Origin: Leptothermofonsia sp049200465
Lineage (GTDB): Bacteria > Cyanobacteriota > Cyanobacteriia > Leptolyngbyales > Leptolyngbyaceae
DNA length: 64,000 nt
Reading direction: 5' to 3'
Assembly (NCBI RefSeq): GCF_049200465.1
Contig: NZ_CP120836.1
Span: 1,426,001-1,490,000, forward strand
Under the pieces are notes generated by a model. It saw only the letters and a program-made list of their open reading frames with translations. It did no database searches and was not told where the DNA came from. This document shows positions 27,207 to 35,944 of this stretch, in pieces. The stretch's first letter is position 1, and the number at the start of each line of letters is the position of its first letter. Made by a program: the position numbers and the translations under genes.

Positions 27207-30200
27207 ATGAACTCCGACCAATCACTAGGTTACTCTGGCTCTAATGATGCACTCGATGAGTGTCCTTCAGTGGAGTGCTCTGAAGTTCCGCCTGAGAATG
27301 TCGATAATCCTCTTCGCCCACAGAGATTGACGAGTCAATATTCACAGGAATATTCACAGGATCTAGATCAGCGCCTCCGCGATCGCCATCTGCGAGCGTT
27401 CTTTGAAAGCGCCCTGGATGCAATGGTAGTCGCCGATGACGAAGGCCGGTATGTCGATGCAAATCCTGCCGCCTGCGATTTGTTTGGCCTTTCCAGGGAA
27501 GAACTTTTAGGCCGAAAGATTGTTGACTTTGCCGAACCGGGTTTTGACTTCGATGCGGCCTGGCAGGCTTTTCAACAGGATGAACGGGTCAAGGTTGAGT
27601 TTCGGCTGGTGCGTCCGGATGGGGAAGTGCGGGATGTGGAATGTGCGGCGACCGCCAATTTTGTTCCTCACCGTCACCTCTATGTTCTGCGCGACATTAC
27701 CGAACGTAAACAGGCGGAAGTTGCCCTTAAGTTGAGCGAAGCTCGCTACCGAGCCATTGTTGAAGATCAGACCGAACTGATTTGCCGCTCGTTACCCAAT
27801 GGCACTCTAACTTTCGTCAATCAGGCGTATTGCCGTTACTTCAATAAATCTCCAGAGGAGCTAATTGGCTATAGCTTCATGCGGTTGATACCAGAAGATG
27901 AGCAACCTCTGGTCCAGCAATATTTCTCCTCAATCAGTCGCGAAAATCCAGTAGTCACCTACGAGCATCAGGTGATGCTGCCATCAGGCGAGATGCGCTG
28001 GCAGCAGTGGGTCGATCGTGCCATCTTTACTTCCTCTGGAGAACTGTTTGAAATTCAATCCGTGGGGCGGGATGTTACCTCACAAAAAACAGCCGAGCTG
28101 GCATTGCAACAGCTAAACCATGAGCTGGAGTTGCGCATTGAAGAACAAACGGCTGAACTAAAGCAGGTGCTCAATTACCTGTCATTCCATGTCGAAAATT
28201 CTCCCCTGGCTTTTATTGGATGTGATGAGGGGCTTCGGATTCATTTTTGGTCAAAGCGGGCAGAGCAGATTTTTGGTTGGAAGACAGAAGAGGTGCTGGG
28301 ACGATCTTGGAAAGATCTGGAACTCTTTTATGAAGAGGATTTGACCGCGTTTTTGCAAGTGCTGGCCCGTCTGCGCCAAGGTGAGAGCCAGGTCATTCAC
28401 GTCAACCGCAACTACCGCAAAGATCGATCAGTCGTTTACTGCGAGTGGTACAACTCGGCCCAGCTTGATGGAGACGGAAATCTGGTTTCAGTCCTGTCGC
28501 TGGTGCATGATGTGAGCGATCGCCAACGGGTAGAAGACAATCGTAATCAGGCAGAGGAAGCCCTACGGCAACGGGAAATTGTATTACGCGAAGCTCAACG
28601 AGTTGCCCATGTGGGTAGTTGGGAATTTGATCTTGGCACACAGAAGATCACTTGGTCCGAAGAGATGTTCCATATCTTTGGTCTTGACCCCAACCAGCCT
28701 GAGCCCACCTATCCAGATTTCCTGCAAATGCTCCACCCCGACGATTCAAAAAGCTTACAAAGTCTGGTGGAGCGGGCTATTCATGAAGGTATTCCCTACG
28801 AGATTGAGCATCGCATCGTCAGACCCGATAGCTCGGTTCGCTATCTAATAGGACGGGGAGAAGCTATTTTTAATGCCAGGGGAGAGATCATCAAGCTATT
28901 TGGCGCAGGAATTGACATTACTGAGCGCAAACTGTTTGAAGAGCAATTGCGATCGCAAGCAGACCGGGAACAACTCCTGCGTAACCTTACCCAGCGTATC
29001 CATCGATCCCTTAATCTGGATCAAATCCTGACTACCACGGTCAATGAGGTTCGACAACTCCTACAAACCGATCGCGTCCTGATCTTCCGCTTTCGAACCG
29101 ATTGGAGTGGCGTAGTCGCTATGGAATCCGTTGCCGCCCCCTGGATGGCAGTTTTAGGAACCACTATTGACGATCCCTGCTTCAGCGAAAGGTTTATTAC
29201 CCCCTACAGACGTGGACACATCCAGGTTACAGAAGACATCTTTACAGCCGATCTGGCTCCCTGCCATGTCGATTTTCTGGCTAAATTTCAAGTGCGTGCC
29301 AATCTGGTGGTCCCAATTTTGCAATGGGGAGAAGAACCCTACCTGGAAGACTTCTCGCAAATGAATCCAAATTTGTGGGGGCTACTCATTGCTCACCAAT
29401 GCAGTGGCCCTCGCCATTGGCAAGCCAGTGACATTGACCTGATGAAGCAAGTGGCCGCTCAAGCTGGCATTGCGATTCAACAAGCCGAACTCCATCATCA
29501 GCTAAAGCGTTTCAACGCTGAGCTTGAACGCCAGGTGAAGGCACGCACCGCTCAATTGCAGCTGGCCTTCGAGTTTGAGGCCACGCTAAAGCGCATCACT
29601 GATCGGGTGCGGGACTCTCTGGATGAAAGCCAGATTCTTCAAAGCGCAGTTGAAGAATTAGCAAAGGGCCTGGGGGTAAACTGCTGCAACACGGCCCTGT
29701 TTGACCTCAACCAGGGGACTTCTACCATCTGCTATGAGTACACCAATGGTGTAGTGTCCCCATCTCAGGGGCGTGTTTCACGCATTGCCGATTTTCCCGA
29801 AATTTATAACCAACTTCTAAAGGGGCAGTATTTTCAATTTTGTTCTTTGGTTCCCAATTCAGTGCGGGGGCAGATGGCAATGTTGTGCTGCCCTATTTTT
29901 GACAATCATGGAATATTGGGAGATTTGTGGCTAATCAATCAGTCTTACTATGGCTTCAGTGAGCAGGAAATTCGCCTGGTGCAACAGGTGGCAAACCAGT
30001 GCGCGATCGCCCTTCGCCAGTCTCGCCTTTATCAAACCGCTCAAGCCCAGGTACAGGAGTTAGAACGACTCAACCAATTAAAAGATGATTTTCTGAGCAC
30101 TGTCTCCCATGAATTGCGCACTCCCATGTCCAACATCAAAATGGCAATCCAGATGTTGGAAGCCAACTTATTTCATACTGGAGAGAAAAACACATCTCTC

Positions 30201-30794
30201 TCTCCATCCGTGCAAAAACTTAACCGCTACTTCCAGATTCTCAAAGACGAATGCCAGCGAGAAATTAGCCTGATCAATGACCTCCTGGATTTGACCCGTC
30301 TGGATGCAGGCACAGAACTGTTGATACCCACCCCCATCGATTTACCAGATTGGCTACCCCGTGTCGTTGGTCCCTTCATTGAACGCGCCGGACATCAGCA
30401 GCAACAATTAGTAATCGACATTCCCGCTGCCCTACCTCCTGTAATCACGGATCAGTCCTATCTGGAGCGCATCCTCACTGAACTATTGAACAACGCCTGC
30501 AAATACACTCCAGCAGGGGAAACAATTACAGTTGCAGCTATTACAACAAAGGAACCCCCACTCCCCCTTCTCCAAATCAGCGTAACCAACTCCGGGGTCG
30601 AAATCCCTCTCCACGAACTGTCCCGTGTTTTCGACAAGTTCTACCGTATTCCCAACAACGACCCCTGGAAGCATGGCGGCACTGGATTAGGGCTTGCCCT
30701 GGTCAAAAAACTGATTGAACGTCTCGGAGGCACCATTCAAGTTGAAAGCCTGGATCACAAAACTTGTTTCAAGTTGCAACTTCCCCTTGAATAA
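27207..30794 (+). CDS. PAS/GAF sensor histidine kinase, possible cyanobacteriochrome
   Basis: The 1195-residue cytoplasmic kinase has, in order: PAS 1 (about 62-170), PAS 2 (178-295), PAS 3 (330-440), PAS 4 (455-575), GAF 1 (590-760), coiled coil, GAF 2 (795-945), HisKA with H968 in 'VSHELRTP', and HATPase (about 1080-1195; 'NNACKYTP', 'GGTGLGLALV'). GAF 1 carries D-P-C-F with C658 and the C686-H687 pair in 'APCHVDFL'. This is the double-cysteine arrangement of DXCF cyanobacteriochromes, with the 28-residue spacing reported for TePixJ. Bilin binding is an inference, because pigment-free cyanobacterial GAFs can look alike. There is no membrane segment and no adjacent regulator. Confidence 0.93.
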   Translation: MNSDQSLGYSGSNDALDECPSVECSEVPPENVDNPLRPQRLTSQYSQEYSQDLDQRLRDRHLRAFFESALDAMVVADDEGRYVDANPAACDLFGLSREELLGRKIVDFAEPGFDFDAAWQAFQQDERVKVEFRLVRPDGEVRDVECAATANFVPHRHLYVLRDITERKQAEVALKLSEARYRAIVEDQTELICRSLPNGTLTFVNQAYCRYFNKSPEELIGYSFMRLIPEDEQPLVQQYFSSISRENPVVTYEHQVMLPSGEMRWQQWVDRAIFTSSGELFEIQSVGRDVTSQKTAELALQQLNHELELRIEEQTAELKQVLNYLSFHVENSPLAFIGCDEGLRIHFWSKRAEQIFGWKTEEVLGRSWKDLELFYEEDLTAFLQVLARLRQGESQVIHVNRNYRKDRSVVYCEWYNSAQLDGDGNLVSVLSLVHDVSDRQRVEDNRNQAEEALRQREIVLREAQRVAHVGSWEFDLGTQKITWSEEMFHIFGLDPNQPEPTYPDFLQMLHPDDSKSLQSLVERAIHEGIPYEIEHRIVRPDSSVRYLIGRGEAIFNARGEIIKLFGAGIDITERKLFEEQLRSQADREQLLRNLTQRIHRSLNLDQILTTTVNEVRQLLQTDRVLIFRFRTDWSGVVAMESVAAPWMAVLGTTIDDPCFSERFITPYRRGHIQVTEDIFTADLAPCHVDFLAKFQVRANLVVPILQWGEEPYLEDFSQMNPNLWGLLIAHQCSGPRHWQASDIDLMKQVAAQAGIAIQQAELHHQLKRFNAELERQVKARTAQLQLAFEFEATLKRITDRVRDSLDESQILQSAVEELAKGLGVNCCNTALFDLNQGTSTICYEYTNGVVSPSQGRVSRIADFPEIYNQLLKGQYFQFCSLVPNSVRGQMAMLCCPIFDNHGILGDLWLINQSYYGFSEQEIRLVQQVANQCAIALRQSRLYQTAQAQVQELERLNQLKDDFLSTVSHELRTPMSNIKMAIQMLEANLFHTGEKNTSLSPSVQKLNRYFQILKDECQREISLINDLLDLTRLDAGTELLIPTPIDLPDWLPRVVGPFIERAGHQQQQLVIDIPAALPPVITDQSYLERILTELLNNACKYTPAGETITVAAITTKEPPLPLLQISVTNSGVEIPLHELSRVFDKFYRIPNNDPWKHGGTGLGLALVKKLIERLGGTIQVESLDHKTCFKLQLPLE

Positions 30795-30842
30795 GAACTT
30801 GCTTTTGCCAGAGCCGCCTGCATTAATTGCGTTAATTGCGTC

Positions 30843-30930
30843 TATAGCAGTCCTGAATGATTTGTGAAATGAAAGGGTTTGTGAAAAGGGACGCAGAAAT
30901 CCTTTTCACAATCCAGATAGGATCGCTATA
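30843..30930. repeat. MITE-like repeat, family R3, inverted copy
   Basis: It begins TATAGCAGTCCTGAATGA and ends AGATAGGATCGCTATA, giving clean TATAGC...GCTATA ends. It lies in the 3' spacer of the kinase gene. Confidence 0.8.
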
Positions 30931-31057
30931 GCTACTTACAAAGCTATGAGTGAAAAAGGAGCATCAGGAGAATCGAGGTCACCACAAAGAAGAGCCAGAA
31001 TACTCACATCCCTGGCTCCTTTACAAAAGGACTGTTCCTTAGAGTTCACCTAATCTG

Positions 31058-31258
31058 TTAAACAGATGCGGGGGAGTCGTCATCCTGGTTAATCTGACGC
31101 TCGATGGTTTCGATCGCTGCATTCAATCCTGCTAAGCGGGTTTCAAGATCATCCCGCATCCACCTCAGAAACCGAAGTTTGCGCTCCTGATAGGCTTTGC
31201 GAGACATCGGCTCACCCATCCAGCAAGGGTTATTCCAAAATGGAAACATAGTTTTCAT
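31058..31258 (-). CDS. Small conserved hypothetical protein
   Basis: The 66-residue product is tryptophan- and arginine-rich ('MKTMFPFWNNPCWMGEPMSR', then 'ERKLRFLRWMRDDLETRLAG') and ends as a helix with an acidic tail. The start could also be the internal ATG at residue 4 or 14. It looks like a real small cyanobacterial protein by composition, with no known domain. Confidence 0.55.
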   Translation of the reverse strand: MKTMFPFWNNPCWMGEPMSRKAYQERKLRFLRWMRDDLETRLAGLNAAIETIERQINQDDDSPASV

Positions 31259-31335
31259 CCTTAACTGCCGATTTACCCTGATCTTGACTGAATTTTGAAA
31301 AGGTGAGGGAAGAAGAAAAGTCGAAATTACCGTAC

Positions 31336-31435
31336 TATAGCTGTTGCTAGGTTGCTTAGGGCACTGGATTTGAGGGGGTGTGGAAACTTTGCCCCTAACC
31401 AGGGGGTTCTCCTAAGCCTGGTGGCTGTGGCTATA
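31336..31435. repeat. MITE-like repeat, family R4, copy 2
   Basis: It begins TATAGCTGTTGCTAGGTTGC and ends GGTGGCTGTGGCTATA. The central hairpin is degraded (TTTGCCCC in place of the GCGCCCCC type). Confidence 0.75.
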
Positions 31436-31468
31436 GTGTCGATAGAATAGAGCGGTTCTTGGCGCATT

Positions 31469-31583
31469 AAGTAGGTAGTCATAATTAATTTGTAAAGGGG
31501 GAGTGGGGGCTGTGCCCCCGGCAGGGGGTTTCACTCCCTCCACCCCCAAAATTATCCTTAATTTAATTGCGCCTCGCTACTTA
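31469..31583. repeat. MITE-like repeat, family R2, copy 4
   Basis: It begins AAGTAGGTAGTCATAATTAA, has GGGGGCTGTGCCCCC at the centre and ends AATTGCGCCTCGCTACTTA. It lies about 30 bases upstream of purL. Confidence 0.8.
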
Positions 31584-31615
31584 GCATTTCTTACTCTTTG
31601 CAATAACTGACTCCT

Positions 31616-34114
31616 ATGACTGTGATCGCATCCGCTCCCTTTTCCCCTGAAGAAATTGCCGCAGAAGGCATTAAGCCAGAGGAATACGAAGAAATTGTCC
31701 GGCGTCTGGGTCGCCATCCAAACAAGGCTGAACTGGGTATGTTTGGGGTCATGTGGTCAGAGCATTGCTGCTACAAAAATTCCCGTCCCTTGCTCAAGCA
31801 ATTTCCGACCGAGGGCGATCGCATCCTTGTGGGTCCGGGAGAAAACGCCGGAGTGGTGGATCTGGGAGATGGATTGCGTCTGGCATTCAAAATTGAATCC
31901 CATAATCACCCATCGGCAGTAGAACCCTTCCAGGGCGCAGCAACCGGAGTCGGTGGCATTCTGCGAGACATTTTCACCATGGGAGCCCGCCCCATCGCCC
32001 TGCTCAACTCTCTCCGCTTCGGCGATCTGGCAGATGCCCGCACCCGTCGCCTATTCAATGGGGTCGTTGCTGGCATTGCTCACTATGGCAACTGCGTCGG
32101 TGTGCCAACCGTTGGCGGCGAGATCTACTTCGATCCAGCCTATTCAGGCAATCCCCTAGTCAATGTCATGGCATTGGGATTGATGGAAACTCCCGATATT
32201 GTTAAATCGGGTGCAAAAGGCATTGGTAACCCTGTGCTTTACGTCGGTTCCACCACCGGACGCGATGGCATGGGTGGAGCCAGCTTTGCCAGTGCAGAAT
32301 TAAGCGACGAATCGATCGACGATCGCCCCGCCGTACAAGTTGGCGATCCTTTCCTGGAAAAATCCCTGATCGAAGCTTGCCTGGAAGCCTTCAAAACAGG
32401 GGCTGTTGTTGCCGCCCAGGACATGGGTGCCGCCGGAATCACCTGCTCTACCTCAGAAATGGCGGCAAAGGGCGGTGTTGGCATTGAACTGGACTTAGAC
32501 AAAATCCCCGTCCGCGAAATCGGTATGGTGCCGTACGAATACCTGCTGTCTGAATCTCAGGAGCGAATGTTGTTTGTTGCCTACAAGGGGCGGGAACAAG
32601 AACTGATTGATATTTTCGAGCGGTGGGGGCTCCATGCTGTTGTTGCTGGAGAAGTCATTGCTGAACCGATTGTCCGCATCCTGTTTCAGGGTGAAGTCGC
32701 TGCTGAAATTCCTGCCACAGCCCTGGCAGACAACACTCCTGTCTACTATCGGGATTTGCTGAAAGAGCCCCCAGAGTATGCTCGTCAGGCATGGGCCTGG
32801 TCAGAAGACAGCCTCCCCCCCTGCACTCTGGAAGGTATTGAAATCCAGAACCAGTTTCATCCCTGGAATGATGTTCTGTTAACCCTGCTGTCAACTCCTA
32901 CGATCGCTTCCAAACGCTGGGTTTACCACCAGTACGACCATCAGGTACAAAATAACACCGTCATTCTCCCTGGTGGTGCCGACGCTGCCGTAATTCGCAT
33001 CCGTCCGTTAGAGCTCAAGAGGCAGGAGCCTGAAAGATTAGATAAGTGGGAGAGTGGGAGAGGGAGAGCGTGGGAGAGTAACCCCTCCCCCCCTCCCCCC
33101 CTCCCCTCGTCCCCTCCCTCCCCCCTTCCCCCATCCCCTCTTAAGGGTGTTGCCGCCACTGTCGATTGCAACTCCCGCTATGTCTACCTCAATCCCTTTG
33201 AGGGTGCAAAAATGGCAGTTGCTGAAGCGGCTCGTAATCTGAGTTGTGTTGGAGCCGACCCGGTCGCAGTTACGGATAACCTCAACTTTGGCAGTCCCGA
33301 AAAACCCATTGGCTACTGGCAACTTGCTGAAGCCTGCCGGGGATTGGCAAAAGCCTGCCGGGAATTCAGTACTCCTGTAACAGGTGGTAATGTTTCGCTT
33401 TACAACGAAACCCTGGATGCAGATGGCACTCCTCAACCGATTTACCCTACGCCTGTGGTGGGAATGGTGGGAATCATTCCCGACCTGACAAAAATTTGTG
33501 GACAGGGTTGGAGATTAGAAGGTGATCTCATTTATCTATTGGGGTTACGGTTGGAAATGCGGCATGAACAGTTGGTTGATCGAACAGCGACCCTGGGGGG
33601 CTCAGAATATCTGGCTACTGTACATGGGCTAGTTGCCGGGCAGCCTCCGGTTGTGGATTTTGATTTGGAACGTCGGGTGCAGGCAGCTTGCCGGGCAAGC
33701 ATCCGCCAGGGATGGATTCACTCCGCCCACGATTGTGCCGAAGGGGGGCTGGCTGTGGCTCTGGCAGAATGTTGCCTCAGTGGTGAATTGGGAGCCGAAA
33801 TTCAACTTCCAGTGAAGAGTGAGCGATCGCGACCCTCTGCCACTGCCTCCCATCTTCCCTCCCGCTGGGACCATCTCCTCTTTGCAGAAGGCGGAGCAAG
33901 AATTCTGGTATCAGTGGCAAGTAGCCGCCAGGAAATTTGGGAATCCTACTTGAATCAGCACCTGGGGCACGACTGGCAAAAGCTTGGACGGGTGATAAAT
34001 CGAGGTTCCGGGCTAAAAATTTTCACTGCCGATGAACACCCGCTGATCCAGCTTGGGCTGGAAGAAATGGGCGATCGCTGGCAAAACGCGATCGAGCAAT
34101 ATTTAATCAGATGA
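31616..34114 (+). CDS. purL: Phosphoribosylformylglycinamidine synthase subunit PurL
   Basis: The 832-residue enzyme carries out the fourth step of de novo purine synthesis (FGAR to FGAM) together with PurS and PurQ. Typical motifs are 'MWSEHCCYKNSRPLLK', 'ESHNHPSAVEPFQGAATGVG', 'GASFASAELS', 'DMGAAGITCSTSEMA' and 'VTDNLNFGSPE'. Residues about 466-509 are an unusual insertion, P/S-rich low complexity ('SPPPPLPSSPPSPLPPSPLK'), placed just before the second half of the enzyme ('GVAATVDCNSRYVYLNPFEG'). It is in frame, matches C-rich spacer sequence, and explains the length above the usual 740-790. purF follows 251 bases downstream. Confidence 0.96.
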   Translation: MTVIASAPFSPEEIAAEGIKPEEYEEIVRRLGRHPNKAELGMFGVMWSEHCCYKNSRPLLKQFPTEGDRILVGPGENAGVVDLGDGLRLAFKIESHNHPSAVEPFQGAATGVGGILRDIFTMGARPIALLNSLRFGDLADARTRRLFNGVVAGIAHYGNCVGVPTVGGEIYFDPAYSGNPLVNVMALGLMETPDIVKSGAKGIGNPVLYVGSTTGRDGMGGASFASAELSDESIDDRPAVQVGDPFLEKSLIEACLEAFKTGAVVAAQDMGAAGITCSTSEMAAKGGVGIELDLDKIPVREIGMVPYEYLLSESQERMLFVAYKGREQELIDIFERWGLHAVVAGEVIAEPIVRILFQGEVAAEIPATALADNTPVYYRDLLKEPPEYARQAWAWSEDSLPPCTLEGIEIQNQFHPWNDVLLTLLSTPTIASKRWVYHQYDHQVQNNTVILPGGADAAVIRIRPLELKRQEPERLDKWESGRGRAWESNPSPPPPLPSSPPSPLPPSPLKGVAATVDCNSRYVYLNPFEGAKMAVAEAARNLSCVGADPVAVTDNLNFGSPEKPIGYWQLAEACRGLAKACREFSTPVTGGNVSLYNETLDADGTPQPIYPTPVVGMVGIIPDLTKICGQGWRLEGDLIYLLGLRLEMRHEQLVDRTATLGGSEYLATVHGLVAGQPPVVDFDLERRVQAACRASIRQGWIHSAHDCAEGGLAVALAECCLSGELGAEIQLPVKSERSRPSATASHLPSRWDHLLFAEGGARILVSVASSRQEIWESYLNQHLGHDWQKLGRVINRGSGLKIFTADEHPLIQLGLEEMGDRWQNAIEQYLIR
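33020..33145. repeat. In-frame low-complexity insertion within purL
   Basis: The sequence moves from GAGAGTGGGAGAGGGAGAG-type words to C-rich CCCTCCCCCCCTCCC-type words. This is the same order of purine-rich then pyrimidine-rich sequence seen in several spacers. It encodes a polar segment and then a P/S-rich segment that other PurL proteins lack at this point. Confidence 0.65.
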
Positions 34115-34365
34115 TCTCACTTGAAAATCTGAAGGCAGACGGTAGAAGCCAAAAGCTAGAAGTTTAAGGGCTACCGCGAATTTCTCAACTAAACAGGTAG
34201 GTTTTTCCCAACCAGGAGTCAACTTCAAATTGTTAAGATGTAACCGTCCAGATAATGGGAAAATTAAGAGAACCTTAAGATTAATGAATCTCCGGGCTTT
34301 CTTATCCCTGAAGTGATTGTGATCGCTGGCCGAACCTATTCTTCCATCAGGAGTTGAACTGAAGC

Positions 34366-35898
34366 ATGAACCCCCTTTCTTCTTTGCCTGTTGATGTCGC
34401 TGCTCAGTCCAACCTGCTGGCAACGGAACCCAACCCGGACCAACCTGACAAGCCAGAGGAAGCCTGCGGTGTTTTTGGTGTCTATGCACCAGGAGAGGAT
34501 GTTGCCAAGCTGGCTTATTTTGGACTCTTTGCTCTTCAGCACCGGGGGCAAGAATCTGCTGGAATCGCTACCTTTGAGGGGGATCAGGTTCACCTTCACA
34601 AAGAGATGGGATTGGTATCCCAGGTTTTCAGCGAAGCAATTTTGCATAAACTGCCCGGAAATACTGCTATTGGGCACACTCGCTATTCCACTACAGGCTC
34701 CAGCCGGGTTGTCAATGCCCAACCAGCTCTGGCAGAGACTCGTCTGGGTATGCTGGCCCTGGCGCACAATGGCAACTTGGTGAACACAGCTCACCTCCGC
34801 GAGGAGTTACTGCGGAGTAACTACAACCTGCTGACAACGACGGATTCGGAACTGATTGCACTGGCGATCGCCGAAGAAATTAAAAATGGCAAAGCCTGGT
34901 TAGAAGGAGCCATTAGTGCGTTTCACCGCTGCCAGGGGGCCTTTAGCCTGGTGATTGGTACCCCTGCTGGCATCATTGGCACTCGTGACCCAAATGGGAT
35001 TCGCCCCCTGGTGATTGGCACTCTGCCCCAACACACATCAGAAGGCCCAGTCCGGTATGTATTAGCCTCAGAAACCTGCGGTTTGGACATTATTGGAGCC
35101 GAGTATTTGCGGGATGTGGAACCGGGAGAACTGGTCTGGATTACGGAGGAAGGGCTGGCATCCTTCCATTGGGCGGCCCAGCCCAAACCCAAACTTTGCA
35201 TCTTTGAAATGATTTACTTCGCCCGTCCTGACAGTGTTATGCAGGATGAAAGTCTTTACAGCTATCGGATGCGGATTGGGCGGCGGTTAGCACTGGAGTC
35301 TCCGGCAGAAGCCGATCTGGTCATTGCGGTGCCCGATTCTGGAGTGCCTGCAGCGATCGGGTATTCCCAGGCGTCGGGCATTCCCTATGCTGAGGGATTG
35401 ATTAAGAACCGCTACGTCGGTCGCACGTTCATTCAGCCGACTCAAACCATGCGTGAATCTGGCATCCGTATGAAACTCAACCCTTTGAAAGATGTGTTAA
35501 ATGGCAAACGGGTTGTGATTGTGGATGATTCCATTGTACGGGGCACCACTAGCCGCAAGATTGTGAAAGCACTCCGGGATGCGGGAGCGATCGCTGTTCA
35601 TATGCGCATCTCTTCGCCCCCTGTCACCCATCCCTGCTTTTATGGCATTGATACCGATAGCCAGGATCAACTCATTGCTGCTACAAAATCTGTTGAGGAA
35701 ATTGCTGCTCAGATTGGAGTCGATTCTCTTAGCTACCTCAGTTGGCAGGGCATGCTAGAAGAAACTCACAGTGCCCCAGAAAACTTCTGCTCTGCTTGTT
35801 TTACGGGCGACTATCCGGTACCTGTGCCCGAATTTGTGAAGCGATCCAAGCTCATGTTGGAGAAAGCCGCCATTCCAGACACTGTACCAACGGCTTGA
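34366..35898 (+). CDS. purF: Amidophosphoribosyltransferase
   Basis: The 510-residue enzyme makes phosphoribosylamine from PRPP and glutamine, the first committed purine step. The nucleophile is C34 in 'EEACGVFGVY', so a 33-residue N-terminal propeptide would be removed, as in Bacillus-type PurF. The glutaminase half has 'QHRGQESAGIATF' and 'GHTRYSTTG'. The PRPP loop is 'VVIVDDSIVRGTT'. C-terminal cysteines in 'HPCFYGID' and 'FCSACFTGDYP' fit the Fe-S cluster form. It follows purL on the same strand. Confidence 0.97.
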   Translation: MNPLSSLPVDVAAQSNLLATEPNPDQPDKPEEACGVFGVYAPGEDVAKLAYFGLFALQHRGQESAGIATFEGDQVHLHKEMGLVSQVFSEAILHKLPGNTAIGHTRYSTTGSSRVVNAQPALAETRLGMLALAHNGNLVNTAHLREELLRSNYNLLTTTDSELIALAIAEEIKNGKAWLEGAISAFHRCQGAFSLVIGTPAGIIGTRDPNGIRPLVIGTLPQHTSEGPVRYVLASETCGLDIIGAEYLRDVEPGELVWITEEGLASFHWAAQPKPKLCIFEMIYFARPDSVMQDESLYSYRMRIGRRLALESPAEADLVIAVPDSGVPAAIGYSQASGIPYAEGLIKNRYVGRTFIQPTQTMRESGIRMKLNPLKDVLNGKRVVIVDDSIVRGTTSRKIVKALRDAGAIAVHMRISSPPVTHPCFYGIDTDSQDQLIAATKSVEEIAAQIGVDSLSYLSWQGMLEETHSAPENFCSACFTGDYPVPVPEFVKRSKLMLEKAAIPDTVPTA

Positions 35899-35944
35899 GA
35901 TTTTTCTCTCGGCCCTACCCACATCTGCAACCAGCATTAATTCT

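Larger units (their letters stand above)
31259..31615. other. Intergenic region upstream of purL with two repeats
   Basis: This 357-base gap contains R4 (31336-31435) and R2 (31469-31583), leaving only about 30 bases of unique sequence before the purL start. Any purL promoter must lie within or upstream of the repeats. No riboswitch structure was recognised. Confidence 0.6.

Noticed and set aside
31436..31615. Purine riboswitch upstream of purL
   Set aside because: The region is occupied by an R2 repeat, and no conserved three-way junction sequence was found.
33054..33242. Proline-rich frame inside purL
   Set aside because: It is another reading of the low-complexity insertion.
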